Positions 24,002-33,479 of a stretch of DNA of 64,000 nucleotides are shown here, piece after piece. The stretch is taken from assembly GCF_022549495.1 (NCBI RefSeq), contig NZ_JAKZGD010000002.1, positions 1 through 64,000 of the forward strand. Direction: 5' to 3'. Each line of letters starts with the position of its first letter. Within the stretch, counting starts at the first letter, position 1. Source of the DNA: Acinetobacter sp. ANC 4805. Lineage in GTDB: Bacteria > Pseudomonadota > Gammaproteobacteria > Pseudomonadales > Moraxellaceae. Position numbers and translations under genes: made by a program. Under the pieces are notes generated by a model. It saw only the letters and a list, made by a program, of their open reading frames with translations. It searched no databases and had not been told where the DNA came from.

Positions 24002-24985
24002 ATGCGTCCTTTATATATCACATCAGGTGAGCCCGCTGGAATTGGACCAGATATCTGTCTAAGTTTAGCTGATCGTGTAGATGAGCGACCAATTGTTATT
24101 CTTGCTGATATAGAAATGTTACGGCAACGTGCGCATCAGTTGGGGCTAAATGTTGAACTGATCCCTTATCAAGGACAAGCTGAATCTAGTTTGCAAGGAC
24201 AATTATTTGTTGAAGATGTTCCTTTAGCTGGAAAAGTTGTATTAGGGCAATTAGATTCTGCAAATGCAGCTTATGTACTCGAACAATTACGTCGTTCCGC
24301 AGATTATGCGATGTCAGGGCGGAGTGTTGGTGTTGCAACAGCTCCAGTACAGAAGTCGATCATTAATGATGCGGGAATCGTATTCAGCGGACATACTGAA
24401 TATTACCAAGAGTTTGCAGATGTCGATCGTGTCGTGATGATGTTGGCAACCAAAACGCTTCGTGTTGCCTTAGCTACAACACATTTGGCTTTGCGTGATG
24501 TGCCTGATGCTATTACCAAAGAACGCTTACATCAAGTAATTGATATTCTGATTCATGATTTAAAAACCAAATTTAAAATTGCTGAGCCACATATCTTAGT
24601 CTGTGGTTTAAATCCACATGCAGGTGAGGATGGTTATCTAGGGCGTGAAGAAATTGATGTGATTAATCCCGTCTTAGAAACGTATCGGGCGCAGGGGGTT
24701 CACATGAGTTTGAGTTTGCCTGCTGACACCTTATTTACTCCCGAAAACCTAAAAGATGCCGATGCAGTTTTAGCGATGTATCATGATCAAGGCTTACCTG
24801 TGCTAAAATCACAGGGTTTTGGTGAAGCAGTAAATATTACTTTGGGCTTGCCATTTATTCGAACCTCTGTCGATCACGGTACAGCACTTTCTCTTGCAGG
24901 CACTGGACAAGCAAAAGCATCGAGTTTGCATGTTGCAGTGGATTTAGCACTTGATTTAGCAAGAACTTCCTTTACGAAGCTATAA
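24002..24985 (+). CDS. pdxA: 4-hydroxythreonine-4-phosphate dehydrogenase
   Basis: A ~327-residue PdxA, the NAD-dependent vitamin B6 enzyme that oxidises 4-phosphohydroxy-threonine. Key motifs are ITSGEPAGIGPDICL at the start, FSGHTEYYQEF (metal/substrate His), and the C-terminal AMYHDQGLPVLKSQGF and RTSVDHGTAL. ATG 24002 gives the family-like N-terminus; a GTG at 23990 is less likely. rsmA follows, as in many gammaproteobacteria. The usual surA upstream neighbour is absent here. Confidence 0.95.
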   Translation: MRPLYITSGEPAGIGPDICLSLADRVDERPIVILADIEMLRQRAHQLGLNVELIPYQGQAESSLQGQLFVEDVPLAGKVVLGQLDSANAAYVLEQLRRSADYAMSGRSVGVATAPVQKSIINDAGIVFSGHTEYYQEFADVDRVVMMLATKTLRVALATTHLALRDVPDAITKERLHQVIDILIHDLKTKFKIAEPHILVCGLNPHAGEDGYLGREEIDVINPVLETYRAQGVHMSLSLPADTLFTPENLKDADAVLAMYHDQGLPVLKSQGFGEAVNITLGLPFIRTSVDHGTALSLAGTGQAKASSLHVAVDLALDLARTSFTKL

Positions 24986-24990
24986 TCGCT

Positions 24991-25020
24991 TCTCACCTCT
25001 TTATAAAAAGAGGGGGGATT
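24991..25020. repeat. Short G-rich palindromic repeat between pdxA and rsmA
   Basis: CCTCTTT (24996-25002) and AAAGAGG (25007-25013) form a stem with a 4-base loop, followed by GGGGATT. It resembles the element at 62131-62170 and the second hairpin inside the LolA-like gene at 47580-47610: a C/T arm, an AT loop, a G/A arm, then more G-rich sequence. Confidence 0.5.
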
Positions 25021-25047
25021 AAGTTTCAAATATTTGAGTATAAATGT

Positions 25048-25860
25048 ATGTATCAAATTAATGCCCTAAACCCTAAAGATGAAGGGCATCAGGCTCGAAA
25101 ACGTTTTGGTCAAAACTTTTTACATGATCAACGTGTGATTGCCAAAATTGTACGCTCAGTGAATCCACGTACAGGCGAGAATATCGTTGAAATTGGTCCT
25201 GGTTTGGCTGCATTAACCTCTCCATTAATTGGCGAGTGTGACGCTCTGACTGTGGTTGAACTTGACCGTGATTTGGCTGCAGGTTTACCAGGTCGTGTGC
25301 CACATCCTGAACGTCTAACCATTATCGAAGCTGATGCATTAAAATACGATTTCACTGCGCTATTTAAAGATGGTCATCCACTCCGTGTCGTCGGTAATCT
25401 GCCTTATAACATTTCAACGCCTTTGTTGTTTCATCTCTTGGAATTTGGCGACAAAGTGAAAGACATGCATTTCATGTTGCAGAAAGAGGTGGTGGATCGC
25501 ATTACGGCAACACCAAATACGAAAGAATATGGTCGTTTATCGGTCATGATTCAGTATTACTGCAAGCCAACATTTTTGTTTGAAGTACCGCCAGGTTCAT
25601 TTAACCCGCCCCCTAAAGTGACCTCTGCCGTCTTCCGTTTAGAGCCGTATGCAATCAAACCGATTGTGGCAAAAGATGAAAAGGCATTAGCTCGCTTGGT
25701 TGGACATGTTTTTACCCAGCGTCGTAAAACTTTACGCAATAGCTTAAAGGGAATGTTGGCTGAAGATGGTTTTGAAAAAGCAGGGGTTGATCCGATGGCA
25801 CGACCAGAAACCTTGAGTTTGGCTGATTTTGTTGCCCTATCTGATCAGATGGTATCTTAA
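25048..25860 (+). CDS. rsmA: 16S rRNA dimethyladenosine transferase
   Basis: A 270-residue RsmA/KsgA, which dimethylates A1518 and A1519 of 16S rRNA during 30S assembly. It carries KRFGQNFLHDQ, the SAM-binding ENIVEIGPGLAALT, VVELDRDLA, the catalytic NLPYNIST, and the C-terminal FTQRRKTLRNSL. It lies between pdxA and apaH, which starts 2 bases after its stop. Confidence 0.97.
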   Translation: MYQINALNPKDEGHQARKRFGQNFLHDQRVIAKIVRSVNPRTGENIVEIGPGLAALTSPLIGECDALTVVELDRDLAAGLPGRVPHPERLTIIEADALKYDFTALFKDGHPLRVVGNLPYNISTPLLFHLLEFGDKVKDMHFMLQKEVVDRITATPNTKEYGRLSVMIQYYCKPTFLFEVPPGSFNPPPKVTSAVFRLEPYAIKPIVAKDEKALARLVGHVFTQRRKTLRNSLKGMLAEDGFEKAGVDPMARPETLSLADFVALSDQMVS

Positions 25861-25862
25861 TA

Positions 25863-26702
25863 ATGTCTAAACGCTATAACTACGTCATTGGTGATGTGCA
25901 AGGCTGTTTCGAGGCATTGAAAGCGTTATTGAAAGAAATACGTTTTGACCCAGACCAAGACTTTTTATGGTTTGCGGGTGATTTGGTTGCACGTGGTGAA
26001 AATTCAGTAGGGGTGTTGCGCTTTGTTAAAAAGTTAGCAGATCGTGGAGCTGCGGCAACTGTTCTCGGTAACCATGATTTGACTTTGATCGCCTGTGCAC
26101 GTGGATTTAAAAAAGCCAAGTCCAAAGATCATACTCAAGATATCATTGATGCAATTGATGGCGATGAGTTGATTGATTGGTTACGTAAACAGCCATTGAG
26201 CTTAACCCCAAATGAACAAACTTTGATTACCCATGCGGGTGTTCCATGTATTTGGAATGCAGAAAAAACCATTGCGCTTGCTCAGGAAGTTCAACACGCG
26301 GTAGGGCATGAGGATTTATCTGTTTTAGATGCATTTTTGGTTGAAATGTATGGTGCTCAACCTGATTTGTGGTCGGATGATTTAACAGGCTCAGCTCGTT
26401 TACGTTGTATCACCAACTATCTAACTCGTATGCGTTTAACGGATGTTGATGGGCGGCTAGAGTTTGAATTTAAAGATGCATTAGACGCACCGATGCCAAC
26501 AGGGTTTAAGCCATGGTTTGAGTTTGAAAGCCAAGCAGCCCAAACCCATCAACTGATTTTTGGACATTGGGCGGCGTTGCAGGGTAAAACCATTAGCCAA
26601 AAAATTCAAAATGTCGATGGTGGATGTGTTTGGGGGCAACAATTGGTGGCCTATTGTTTAGAAGATCAACAGTTATTTGCGGTTGATAATCCTTTGGTTT
26701 AA
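25863..26702 (+). CDS. apaH: Diadenosine tetraphosphatase, symmetrical
   Basis: A 279-residue ApaH, which splits Ap4A symmetrically into two ADP. Metallophosphatase motifs are complete: GDVQGCFEAL, WFAGDLVARG, LGNHDLTL, TLITHAGVP and FGHWAALQG. It starts 2 bases after rsmA, so translation is probably coupled. In E. coli apaG lies between these genes; here it is absent. The last 4 bases overlap the convergent gene. Confidence 0.95.
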   Translation: MSKRYNYVIGDVQGCFEALKALLKEIRFDPDQDFLWFAGDLVARGENSVGVLRFVKKLADRGAAATVLGNHDLTLIACARGFKKAKSKDHTQDIIDAIDGDELIDWLRKQPLSLTPNEQTLITHAGVPCIWNAEKTIALAQEVQHAVGHEDLSVLDAFLVEMYGAQPDLWSDDLTGSARLRCITNYLTRMRLTDVDGRLEFEFKDALDAPMPTGFKPWFEFESQAAQTHQLIFGHWAALQGKTISQKIQNVDGGCVWGQQLVAYCLEDQQLFAVDNPLV

Positions 26703-27655
26703 AGAAAAACTTTATGGGGCGTTGATATAATTTTGGGTAGAAACTGTGGTGGTTTAATTATTTTAGGTCGATAAAGAACTTCTGACCTGATTGATGGGCT
26801 TTGCTTAAACTGACAGTATTTAAAAAAATCAATTCGATTTGAGAGTATCTGTTCTAGCTTAGCAAAGCCCTGACTGTTAGCAGGGATATGATATTGATTG
26901 TGAAATGTTGTTGTGATGATTAATTCATATTGCCATGTGTTGTCTGTTGAGCGTATAGCTTCAATACTTTGAACCGCAAATAACTCTTGGGTGAAACGAG
27001 AGGGAACTTTATGTAATGTGAGTTTATTAACAGATTCAGTGGTCAAATCTTGAAAATCATGTTGATCAGTATCCAAAATCAATTGAATGATGCGCTTAGA
27101 TTTGGGTAAAAAACAAACTTCTACTTTTGTGCCAATCCATGCTGGATCAGCATAAAATTGAGTGTAATTTGAATTGGTAAAATAAATATTTCTAAATAAT
27201 AGATTTAAATGAACAGACATATCGGTGATGATTTCCTCTGTTTCATTCAGTTGTAGGGTTAAAGTATGCAATGTAGGTTTAAAAAACTGTTTTGATGGAA
27301 TTTTAATATCTGTAATTGTTGCTGTTGCTTTTATATATTCTCGTTTGTTTAAATCCTGAACTAATGCTGGGTCAATAAAATATTTTTCAAATGAAAAAAA
27401 GGGAATGCGATAATCGCTGAATTTATATCCCATTGGAAATGTAATTGCATAAATGCAGATCAAAGCAAAATAGCCCCAATGTGGTTGATAGGGTTGACCT
27501 TTTATCCAGCCTAAGAGATAAAGAAAGGCTATCAACAAAAGACAAAAAGTGATAAAAAATACAAAATAAGCAACAATAGCTTTGCTTTTATATTTAATAG
27601 TGGGGCGAAGGCGGTCTGCTAATTCAGAACGTGATTGAGCTTTTAATATTTGCAT
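26699..27655 (-). CDS. Hypothetical inner-membrane protein
   Basis: A 318-residue protein with two adjacent membrane helices near the N-terminus (~residues 28-51 and ~60-80). A long, mostly beta-rich cytoplasmic or periplasmic region follows, with repeated short strands (TATITDIKIPSKQ; TLTLQLNETEEIITDM). I do not recognise a family. The stop overlaps the apaH stop by four bases tail to tail, with no terminator between. A function is not proposed. Confidence 0.65.
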   Translation of the reverse strand: MQILKAQSRSELADRLRPTIKYKSKAIVAYFVFFITFCLLLIAFLYLLGWIKGQPYQPHWGYFALICIYAITFPMGYKFSDYRIPFFSFEKYFIDPALVQDLNKREYIKATATITDIKIPSKQFFKPTLHTLTLQLNETEEIITDMSVHLNLLFRNIYFTNSNYTQFYADPAWIGTKVEVCFLPKSKRIIQLILDTDQHDFQDLTTESVNKLTLHKVPSRFTQELFAVQSIEAIRSTDNTWQYELIITTTFHNQYHIPANSQGFAKLEQILSNRIDFFKYCQFKQSPSIRSEVLYRPKIIKPPQFLPKIISTPHKVFL

Positions 27656-27766
27656 GATTTTAAAATCTTTTTATTTTTGCTGAAAGCAATAAGTCATATC
27701 ATTTGATTCATGAAACTGTCATGTGCTGATCATTAAAGTGTCAAAAAATACTTATAAGCTAAACAC

Positions 27767-29083
27767 ATGAAAATAACGACACAAATGGATGGCGATATGC
27801 AAAGTACATACGCGACATCTCTATTAAAGCAAGAACCGTTTCCAGAGAGTTTTAAGTTTTATTTTAAAAGGAAACAACTTAAAAATAAACAAAATGAATT
27901 GGCTGAACTTCGTGATTTAGTTCGTCCTCGTTTAAGAGTTGCAATCGTCACTGAAACATGGCCACCTGAAATTAATGGCGTGGCTCTGTCAATGATGCAG
28001 TTGTGTCAGGGCTTGCAAAGGCTTGGGCATAAAATCCTATTGGTACGACCTGTACAGAAAGAAGAGTGTACGGAGTTTCATCCAGAGCAAGAATGCTTGG
28101 TGCTGTCTCAGCCCATTCCTAAGTATCCAAGTCTTCAATTTGGTTGGCCGCAATATATCAAGGTTTCAAAAGCTTTTGAAAAGTTTGCTCCAGATGTGGT
28201 GCATATCGTCACAGAAGGGCCTTTAGGACTGACTGCTTTACAGGCAGCCAAGAGCAGAAAAATAGCAGTATCAAGTGGTTTTCATTCCCCATTTCAGGAT
28301 TTTAGTCGATTCTTTGATTTGGCATTTTTAGTAAAACCAATTCAACGCTATTTAACATGGTTTCATAACAGTACCGATGTGACCTGTGTGCCTAGTCAAT
28401 ATACTGAACAAGCTTTGCGTAGTTTTGGAGTGACTTGTCCTTTGGTCGTGGTTGGGCGTGGGGTGGATACAGTTAAGTTTTCGCCAAAGTATCGTTCACA
28501 ACAACTAAGACAACAGTGGGGTGTCGATACAAATACGCGTGTGATGTTGTATGTCGGACGTTTATCACCAGAAAAGGAAGTGGATGTATTAATCAAAGGC
28601 TTTCATGCATTACAAGCACAACAAGGTACAAATATTAAGTTTGTGATTGTCGGGGATGGGCCTGATCGCGTTCGGTTGAGTAAATTAACAACATCTCATG
28701 ATGTGATTTTTACAGGAAGCCTTAGCGGTCGTGAACTTGCAATGGCTTATGCAAGCGCAGATGTATTTACCTTTGCGAGCCAAGCAGACACTTTTGGTAA
28801 TGTGGTTTTAGAGGCAATAGCGAGTGGTTTACCCGTGATTGCCTATGATTATGTGTGCGCGCATCAGCATGTTAAGCAAGGCGTGACAGGGTGGTTGACG
28901 CCACTCGGACAGACTGATGCATTAATTCAATCCATTTGCGATCTTCCTGAATTGCCACAATTGAGGCAAATGGGGCAACTGGCGAGTGAAAGTGTGCAAG
29001 AAACCAGTTGGCAGTTTCCTGTACAACAATTAGAACAAGCGCTTTATCAGGTGGTGAAGGAGTCTCCCATGACTTTTACCTGA
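27767..29083 (+). CDS. Glycosyltransferase family 4 (GT-B fold)
   Basis: A 438-residue GT-B glycosyltransferase. The N-terminal domain begins near residue 60 with RVAIVTETWPPEINGVALSM, typical of lipid-glycosylating GT4 enzymes (mannosyl- or glucosyltransferases such as MgtA or SqdX). The C-terminal sugar-nucleotide domain has GRLSPEKEVDVLIKGF and the E(x7)E-type motif FGNVVLEAIASGLPVIAYD. The first ~45 residues are charged and look like an extension; a later start is possible, but no better ribosome site is obvious. A PAP2 phosphatase follows by 24 bases, suggesting a lipid-linked glycan or glycolipid step. Confidence 0.82.
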   Translation: MKITTQMDGDMQSTYATSLLKQEPFPESFKFYFKRKQLKNKQNELAELRDLVRPRLRVAIVTETWPPEINGVALSMMQLCQGLQRLGHKILLVRPVQKEECTEFHPEQECLVLSQPIPKYPSLQFGWPQYIKVSKAFEKFAPDVVHIVTEGPLGLTALQAAKSRKIAVSSGFHSPFQDFSRFFDLAFLVKPIQRYLTWFHNSTDVTCVPSQYTEQALRSFGVTCPLVVVGRGVDTVKFSPKYRSQQLRQQWGVDTNTRVMLYVGRLSPEKEVDVLIKGFHALQAQQGTNIKFVIVGDGPDRVRLSKLTTSHDVIFTGSLSGRELAMAYASADVFTFASQADTFGNVVLEAIASGLPVIAYDYVCAHQHVKQGVTGWLTPLGQTDALIQSICDLPELPQLRQMGQLASESVQETSWQFPVQQLEQALYQVVKESPMTFT

Positions 29084-29107
29084 CGTATCCTCAGAAAGGA
29101 GAACAGT

Positions 29108-29659
29108 ATGAATTTCCAGAATGCAAAAATAAAAATACTCGATCTTGATTTAAAAGGGTGTGTATACCTCAATCATCTCTCACAGTCGCAACGTGTCGCC
29201 TTGTTTTTTAAAACGATTAGTCGTTTAGGTGATGGGCCATTTTGGTATGCCATGTTGTTATCAGTATGGATAAAGCAAGGTTTGGCATACGGTCTGCAAA
29301 TTTTATATTTGCTGGTTGCTGGTTCTGTTGGTACGGTGATCTATAAATTTTTAAAACACCAAACTACACGTCCAAGACCTTATCAGGTTCATCAAGTGAT
29401 TATCTTGGGCGAGCGACCGCTAGACCACTTTAGTTTTCCATCAGGTCATACTTTACATGCGGTAATGGTCACCATTACTTTAGGTTATATCCAACCATTT
29501 TTACTTACGTTAATGTTGCCATTCACCATCTTGATTGGGTTATCACGTATGGTTTTAGGTTTGCACTATCCAAGTGATGTCATCGTTGGTGCGATGATTG
29601 GGGCATCGGTTGCAAGCGGAATTATCTTATTAGCGCCGAGTTTGAATATCATCCTATAA
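29108..29659 (+). CDS. PAP2-family membrane phosphatase
   Basis: A 183-residue integral membrane phosphatase with the three PAP2 motifs: KFLKHQTTRPRP (motif 1), PSGHT (motif 2) and SRMVLGLHYPSDV (motif 3). Around four to five membrane segments are visible. A clear AAAGGAG precedes ATG 29108. Members of the family dephosphorylate phosphatidate, undecaprenyl diphosphate or related lipids. Pairing with the upstream glycosyltransferase suggests a glycolipid or lipid-carrier role. Confidence 0.85.
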   Translation: MNFQNAKIKILDLDLKGCVYLNHLSQSQRVALFFKTISRLGDGPFWYAMLLSVWIKQGLAYGLQILYLLVAGSVGTVIYKFLKHQTTRPRPYQVHQVIILGERPLDHFSFPSGHTLHAVMVTITLGYIQPFLLTLMLPFTILIGLSRMVLGLHYPSDVIVGAMIGASVASGIILLAPSLNIIL

Positions 29660-29754
29660 GTGTTTTAACGAAAATTTAGTCATAGAACACTATTTCTTAA
29701 ATCTTGTGATTTGTTAAAGTACGCTCAATCACACTCATTTATTTAGGTTGTTGT

Positions 29755-29955
29755 ATGGGCTTACGTTGGACAGATACGATTGATATCGCAATCGAACTTA
29801 CTGAAGCACACCCAGATGTCGATCCACAATGGATACGTTTCACTGATTTGCATGCATGGGTTTGTGCTTTGCCAGATTTTAAAGATGACCCAAATAAGTC
29901 GACGGAAGGTTTGCTTGAAGCCATTCAAATGGCTTGGTTGGATGAAGTTCGTTAA
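29755..29955 (+). CDS. iscX: Fe-S assembly protein IscX
   Basis: A 66-residue acidic protein with the whole IscX/YfhJ pattern: LRWTDTIDIAIEL, HPDVDPQWIRFTDLHAWV, LPDF.DDPNKS.E.LLEAIQMAWLDE. IscX binds IscS and iron and tunes Fe-S cluster assembly. In E. coli it ends the isc operon; here it stands alone before ndk. Confidence 0.93.
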   Translation: MGLRWTDTIDIAIELTEAHPDVDPQWIRFTDLHAWVCALPDFKDDPNKSTEGLLEAIQMAWLDEVR

Positions 29956-29993
29956 AAAATTATCAGAAATCGCTGAACTTTTACAGATTCAAG

Positions 29994-30022
29994 CTGATTA
30001 TTAGCGATGACATCGGTATAAT
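29994..30022 (+). promoter_or_regulatory. Probable ndk promoter
   Basis: A consensus TATAAT (30017-30022) lies 17 bases after CTGATT (29994-29999), a weak -35. It is ~40 bases upstream of ndk, which also has a good ribosome site (AGGAG). Confidence 0.45.
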
Positions 30023-30062
30023 GCGGCAAATTTTTTAGTTTACCCATAAATAGGAGTCAATC

Positions 30063-30494
30063 ATGGCGATTGAACGTACTTTATCTATCGTAAAACCAGA
30101 TGCAGTTTCTAAAAACAACATCGGTGACATTTTTGCTCGTTTTGAAAAAGCGGGTTTAAAAATTGTTGCAACTAAAATGAAACACCTTTCTCAAGCTGAT
30201 GCTGAAGGTTTTTATGCTGAACACAAAGAGCGCGGTTTCTTTGGTGATCTAGTTGCATTCATGACTTCTGGTCCAGTTGTTGTTTCAGTTCTTGAAGGCG
30301 AAAACGCAGTTCTTGCTCACCGTGAAATCTTAGGCGCTACAAACCCTAAAGAAGCGGCTCCAGGTACAATTCGCGCTGACTTCGCTGTAAGCATCGACGA
30401 GAATGCTGCTCACGGTTCTGACTCAGTTGCTTCTGCAGAGCGTGAAATCGCTTACTTCTTTGCTGATAACGAGATCTGCCCACGCACTCGTTAA
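30063..30494 (+). CDS. ndk: Nucleoside diphosphate kinase
   Basis: A 143-residue Ndk of exactly the normal bacterial length. [12 protein letters not shown] is at the start and the catalytic His lies in [16 protein letters not shown]. It balances NTP pools by phosphate transfer through the phosphohistidine. It has its own promoter and a strong terminator. Codon use is highly biased, as expected of a well-expressed gene. Confidence 0.98.
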   Translation: MAIERTLSIVKPDAVSKNNIGDIFARFEKAGLKIVATKMKHLSQADAEGFYAEHKERGFFGDLVAFMTSGPVVVSVLEGENAVLAHREILGATNPKEAAPGTIRADFAVSIDENAAHGSDSVASAEREIAYFFADNEICPRTR

Positions 30495-30509
30495 TCCAAA
30501 GTATTCAAG

Positions 30510-30545
30510 CCAGATAAGTGGTATACTACTTATCTGGTTTTTTAT
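30510..30545 (+). terminator. ndk terminator
   Basis: CCAGATAAGT (30510-30519) and ACTTATCTGG (30528-30537) form a 10-bp stem that can extend inward through GTATAC, followed by a T-rich tail. Confidence 0.9.
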
Positions 30546-30615
30546 TTTTTATAGATTGAGTTGTGTGAAAATTACACAGCATTTTCTAGCGCTGATATCG
30601 TTTAGGTAAATATAC

Positions 30616-31851
30616 ATGAGTTCTGTAGTGGTCGTTTCATCAGAAAATTTAGATGAAAAACAACAGTCTTTAACTACGTCTGTCGTTCAAGCTGCCAATA
30701 AGAAAGTAAATTTACTTGGCATGTCACGAGCTGAACTAGAAAAATTCTTTGAAGACTTGGGCGAAAAAAAGTTTCGTGCGAGTCAAGTCATGAAGTGGGT
30801 ACACCAGTTTTTCGTAACTGATTTTGCTGAAATGAGTAATATTTCAGGCAAATTGCGTGAAAAATTAGAAAAGATTTGTGAAATTAAAGCGCCTGAAGTG
30901 GTACACCGTAATTATTCTAAAGATGGTACGCGTAAGTGGGTATTCCGTGTCGGCGAGGGCGAAGGCTCTTTAGTCGAGACAGTACTGATTCCAGCGGAAG
31001 ATAAAACAGGTGTACGTAAAACCTTATGTATTTCTTCGCAAGTGGGTTGTGCACTAGATTGTTCATTTTGTTCGACTGGAAAGCAAGGTTTCCAACGTGA
31101 CCTGACGCCTGCAGAAATTATTGGTCAATTGTGGATGGCAAATTATTCCTATATGGAAGATGTGCCTGTTGCAGAACGTGAGCGTACCGTGACCAATGTT
31201 GTGATGATGGGCATGGGTGAACCTTTACTCAATTACGATGCAGTACTAAGTTCAATGCAGTTAATGTTAGATGATTTTGCATATGGTATGTCCAAGCGCC
31301 GTGTAACTTTATCGACTTCTGGTGTTGTTCCTAAAATTGACCAATTAGCACAAGATATTGATGTCGCATTGGCAATTTCACTGCATGCACCAAATGATGA
31401 ACTTCGTAATGAACTTGTTCCAATTAATAAAAAGTATCCATTACAACAATTGATCGCCGCTTGCCAGCGTTATTTGACCAAAGATGGTAATGAAAGCGCA
31501 CGCCGACATGTCACAATTGAATATGTAATGTTAGATGGTGTGAATGATCACCCTGAACATGCACAACAGTTATTAAAATTATTGAAAAACTTACCAAGTA
31601 AAATCAATCTGATTCCATTTAACCCATTTCCACATGCACCTTATGGGCGTTCAAGTCGTAATCGAATTATTGCATTCCAAAAAACTTTGTCGGATGCAGG
31701 ATTTGTGTGTACGATTCGTCAGACACGTGGTGATGATATTGATGCGGCGTGTGGTCAATTGGTGGGACAGGTTGCTGACCGTACGCGTCGTGCGGAACAG
31801 TGGAAGAAGAAAGTGGCGCAACAACAAGAAATTTTGCGCACACAAGGATAA
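30616..31851 (+). CDS. rlmN: Dual-specificity 23S rRNA/tRNA adenine-C2 methyltransferase RlmN
   Basis: A 411-residue radical-SAM methyltransferase that methylates A2503 of 23S rRNA and A37 of some tRNAs. The radical-SAM cluster motif [15 protein letters not shown] is intact, as are [13 protein letters not shown] and the C-terminal [15 protein letters not shown] with the methyl-carrying Cys. The N-terminus is ~25 residues longer than E. coli RlmN; an internal ATG before [19 protein letters not shown] could be the real start. pilF follows closely. Confidence 0.96.
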   Translation: MSSVVVVSSENLDEKQQSLTTSVVQAANKKVNLLGMSRAELEKFFEDLGEKKFRASQVMKWVHQFFVTDFAEMSNISGKLREKLEKICEIKAPEVVHRNYSKDGTRKWVFRVGEGEGSLVETVLIPAEDKTGVRKTLCISSQVGCALDCSFCSTGKQGFQRDLTPAEIIGQLWMANYSYMEDVPVAERERTVTNVVMMGMGEPLLNYDAVLSSMQLMLDDFAYGMSKRRVTLSTSGVVPKIDQLAQDIDVALAISLHAPNDELRNELVPINKKYPLQQLIAACQRYLTKDGNESARRHVTIEYVMLDGVNDHPEHAQQLLKLLKNLPSKINLIPFNPFPHAPYGRSSRNRIIAFQKTLSDAGFVCTIRQTRGDDIDAACGQLVGQVADRTRRAEQWKKKVAQQQEILRTQG

Positions 31852-31868
31852 AACTTGGGGATAAAGCG

Positions 31869-32672
31869 TTGAATACAACTCAACTAAAAACGATTATAGT
31901 GCCAACTGTTGTGTTTACAATACTAGGGTTAACTGCTTGCCAATCTGCTACAGGATTAAAGAAAGACCCTGAAAAGGCAGTGCAAGTTCGCACTCAATTG
32001 GCTGCCGAATATATTCGTACCCGTGAATTGGATTCAGCCAAGCGCTCTCTTGATCAAGCTCTAAAAATTGATTCACGTGATGCAAATGCCAATATGATGA
32101 TGGGGATTTTGCTGCAGCAAGAAGGCAGTAAATCAAATATGGAAAAAGCAGAAGCTTATTTCAAACGTGCCATCTCATCTGAACCTGATAATGCGCAAGC
32201 TCGTAATAATTACGGTACATATTTGTATCAAATGCAACGTTATAATGAAGCGATCGAGCAGTTTACCCATGCAGGTGCAACTTTAGGTTATGAGCAGCGA
32301 TTTCAATCGTTGGAAAACCTTGGGCGGATCTATTTGAAATTGGGCGATGTTACGAATGCTGAAAAATCATTCAAACAGGCGCTACAAGCAAATCGTAATG
32401 CAACAATTTCAATGTTAGAGTTAGCAGAAATTTTCTATTTGCAACAAAATAACAGAGATGCATCGCAACTATACGAACAATATGTTCGTAACGTGGGGCA
32501 AAAAAACCAAGGTGCACGTGCACTTTGGATTGGTATACGCATTGCTCGAGCGAATGCGGATCAATTAGGAATGCAAGTGTTGGTGAATCAATTACGAGCA
32601 TTATTTCCTGATAGTCCAGAATATCAACGTTATTTGCAATTACAGTACAGTACTGAGGCCGTATGGAAATAA
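31869..32672 (+). CDS. pilF: Type IV pilus biogenesis lipoprotein PilF (PilW)
   Basis: A ~267-residue tetratricopeptide lipoprotein. The only start that places a signal sequence at the N-terminus is TTG 31869, ~8 bases after GGGG. The signal ends in a lipobox LTAC. About five TPR units follow (for example LDQALKIDSRDANANMMMGI and ARNNYGTYLYQMQRYNEAIEQF). PilF is the pilotin that puts the PilQ secretin in the outer membrane, which supports twitching and DNA uptake. The rlmN-pilF-rodZ-ispG order is conserved. Its end overlaps rodZ. Confidence 0.92.
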   Translation: MNTTQLKTIIVPTVVFTILGLTACQSATGLKKDPEKAVQVRTQLAAEYIRTRELDSAKRSLDQALKIDSRDANANMMMGILLQQEGSKSNMEKAEAYFKRAISSEPDNAQARNNYGTYLYQMQRYNEAIEQFTHAGATLGYEQRFQSLENLGRIYLKLGDVTNAEKSFKQALQANRNATISMLELAEIFYLQQNNRDASQLYEQYVRNVGQKNQGARALWIGIRIARANADQLGMQVLVNQLRALFPDSPEYQRYLQLQYSTEAVWK

Positions 32673-33457
32673 ATCCAAATTCACATCAGCCAACTGGCTC
32701 AACCTCGCCATCGTCAACTTTAGGAAATATTCAACGACCTGGTGAGTATTTGCGTCAAATTCGTATTGCACAAAAGAAAGAACTTGAAGAAATTGCAAGC
32801 GTGTTGAATATGCCTGTTAAAACATTAACGGCATTAGAGCAAGATGATTATAAGTCATTACCAGAAGCAACTTTTATCAAAGGCTATTATCGTGCTTATG
32901 CGAAGTATTTAAATGCGGATGCGAGTGCCATTATCCAGCGTTTTGATGAAATTTATGCCAATGATACTGGATTAAAAGCAAACCATGCCTTGAATAATTC
33001 TCCTATCAAGATCATGGGTAAACTGTCTGGTTCAAAAAGTGTACGTAACCGTAAGTGGCTAAAGCGAATAGCTATTTTAGCAGTTGTGTTGCTTTTGGGC
33101 TGGTTTGCAGTAATGGCTCTACAAAACTGGACATCTGGTCATAAAGATGAAGCTGAAGTTCCAAAGGTGAAAAGTTCTGATGTTGAAATTATCCCTATGG
33201 GAAATAGCACAGTAGCAACTTCTGGTGATCAATTAATTTTGAATTTTAGTCGACCAACCTCGGTGCATATTGTGGATGCAACAGGTAAAGTATTGGCAAC
33301 AGGTCGTCAAGCATCTACGTTAACTTTGAGTGGTGAGTCACCATTTCAAATTCGTTTAGATGATGCAACAGCCGTATCCTTGACTTTAAATCAGGAGCAG
33401 ATATCTTTGGCTCCATATACTGTCAATGGAAAAGCAGAATTCCGTTTGTCTCGTTAA
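32663..33457 (+). CDS. rodZ: Cytoskeleton protein RodZ
   Basis: A 264-residue RodZ-type protein. Residues ~27-90 form a cytoplasmic helix-turn-helix domain that binds MreB (GEYLRQIRIAQKKELEEIA; SLPEATFIKGYYRAYAKYL). A basic stretch and one membrane helix (~residues 132-151) follow, then a periplasmic DUF4115 beta domain (LILNFSRPTSVHIVDATGKV). It keeps cells rod-shaped by linking MreB to the wall machinery. It overlaps pilF by 10 bases. Confidence 0.92.
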   Translation: MEINPNSHQPTGSTSPSSTLGNIQRPGEYLRQIRIAQKKELEEIASVLNMPVKTLTALEQDDYKSLPEATFIKGYYRAYAKYLNADASAIIQRFDEIYANDTGLKANHALNNSPIKIMGKLSGSKSVRNRKWLKRIAILAVVLLLGWFAVMALQNWTSGHKDEAEVPKVKSSDVEIIPMGNSTVATSGDQLILNFSRPTSVHIVDATGKVLATGRQASTLTLSGESPFQIRLDDATAVSLTLNQEQISLAPYTVNGKAEFRLSR

Positions 33458-33479
33458 TGCCAAAGAGTAGAGCTATACG

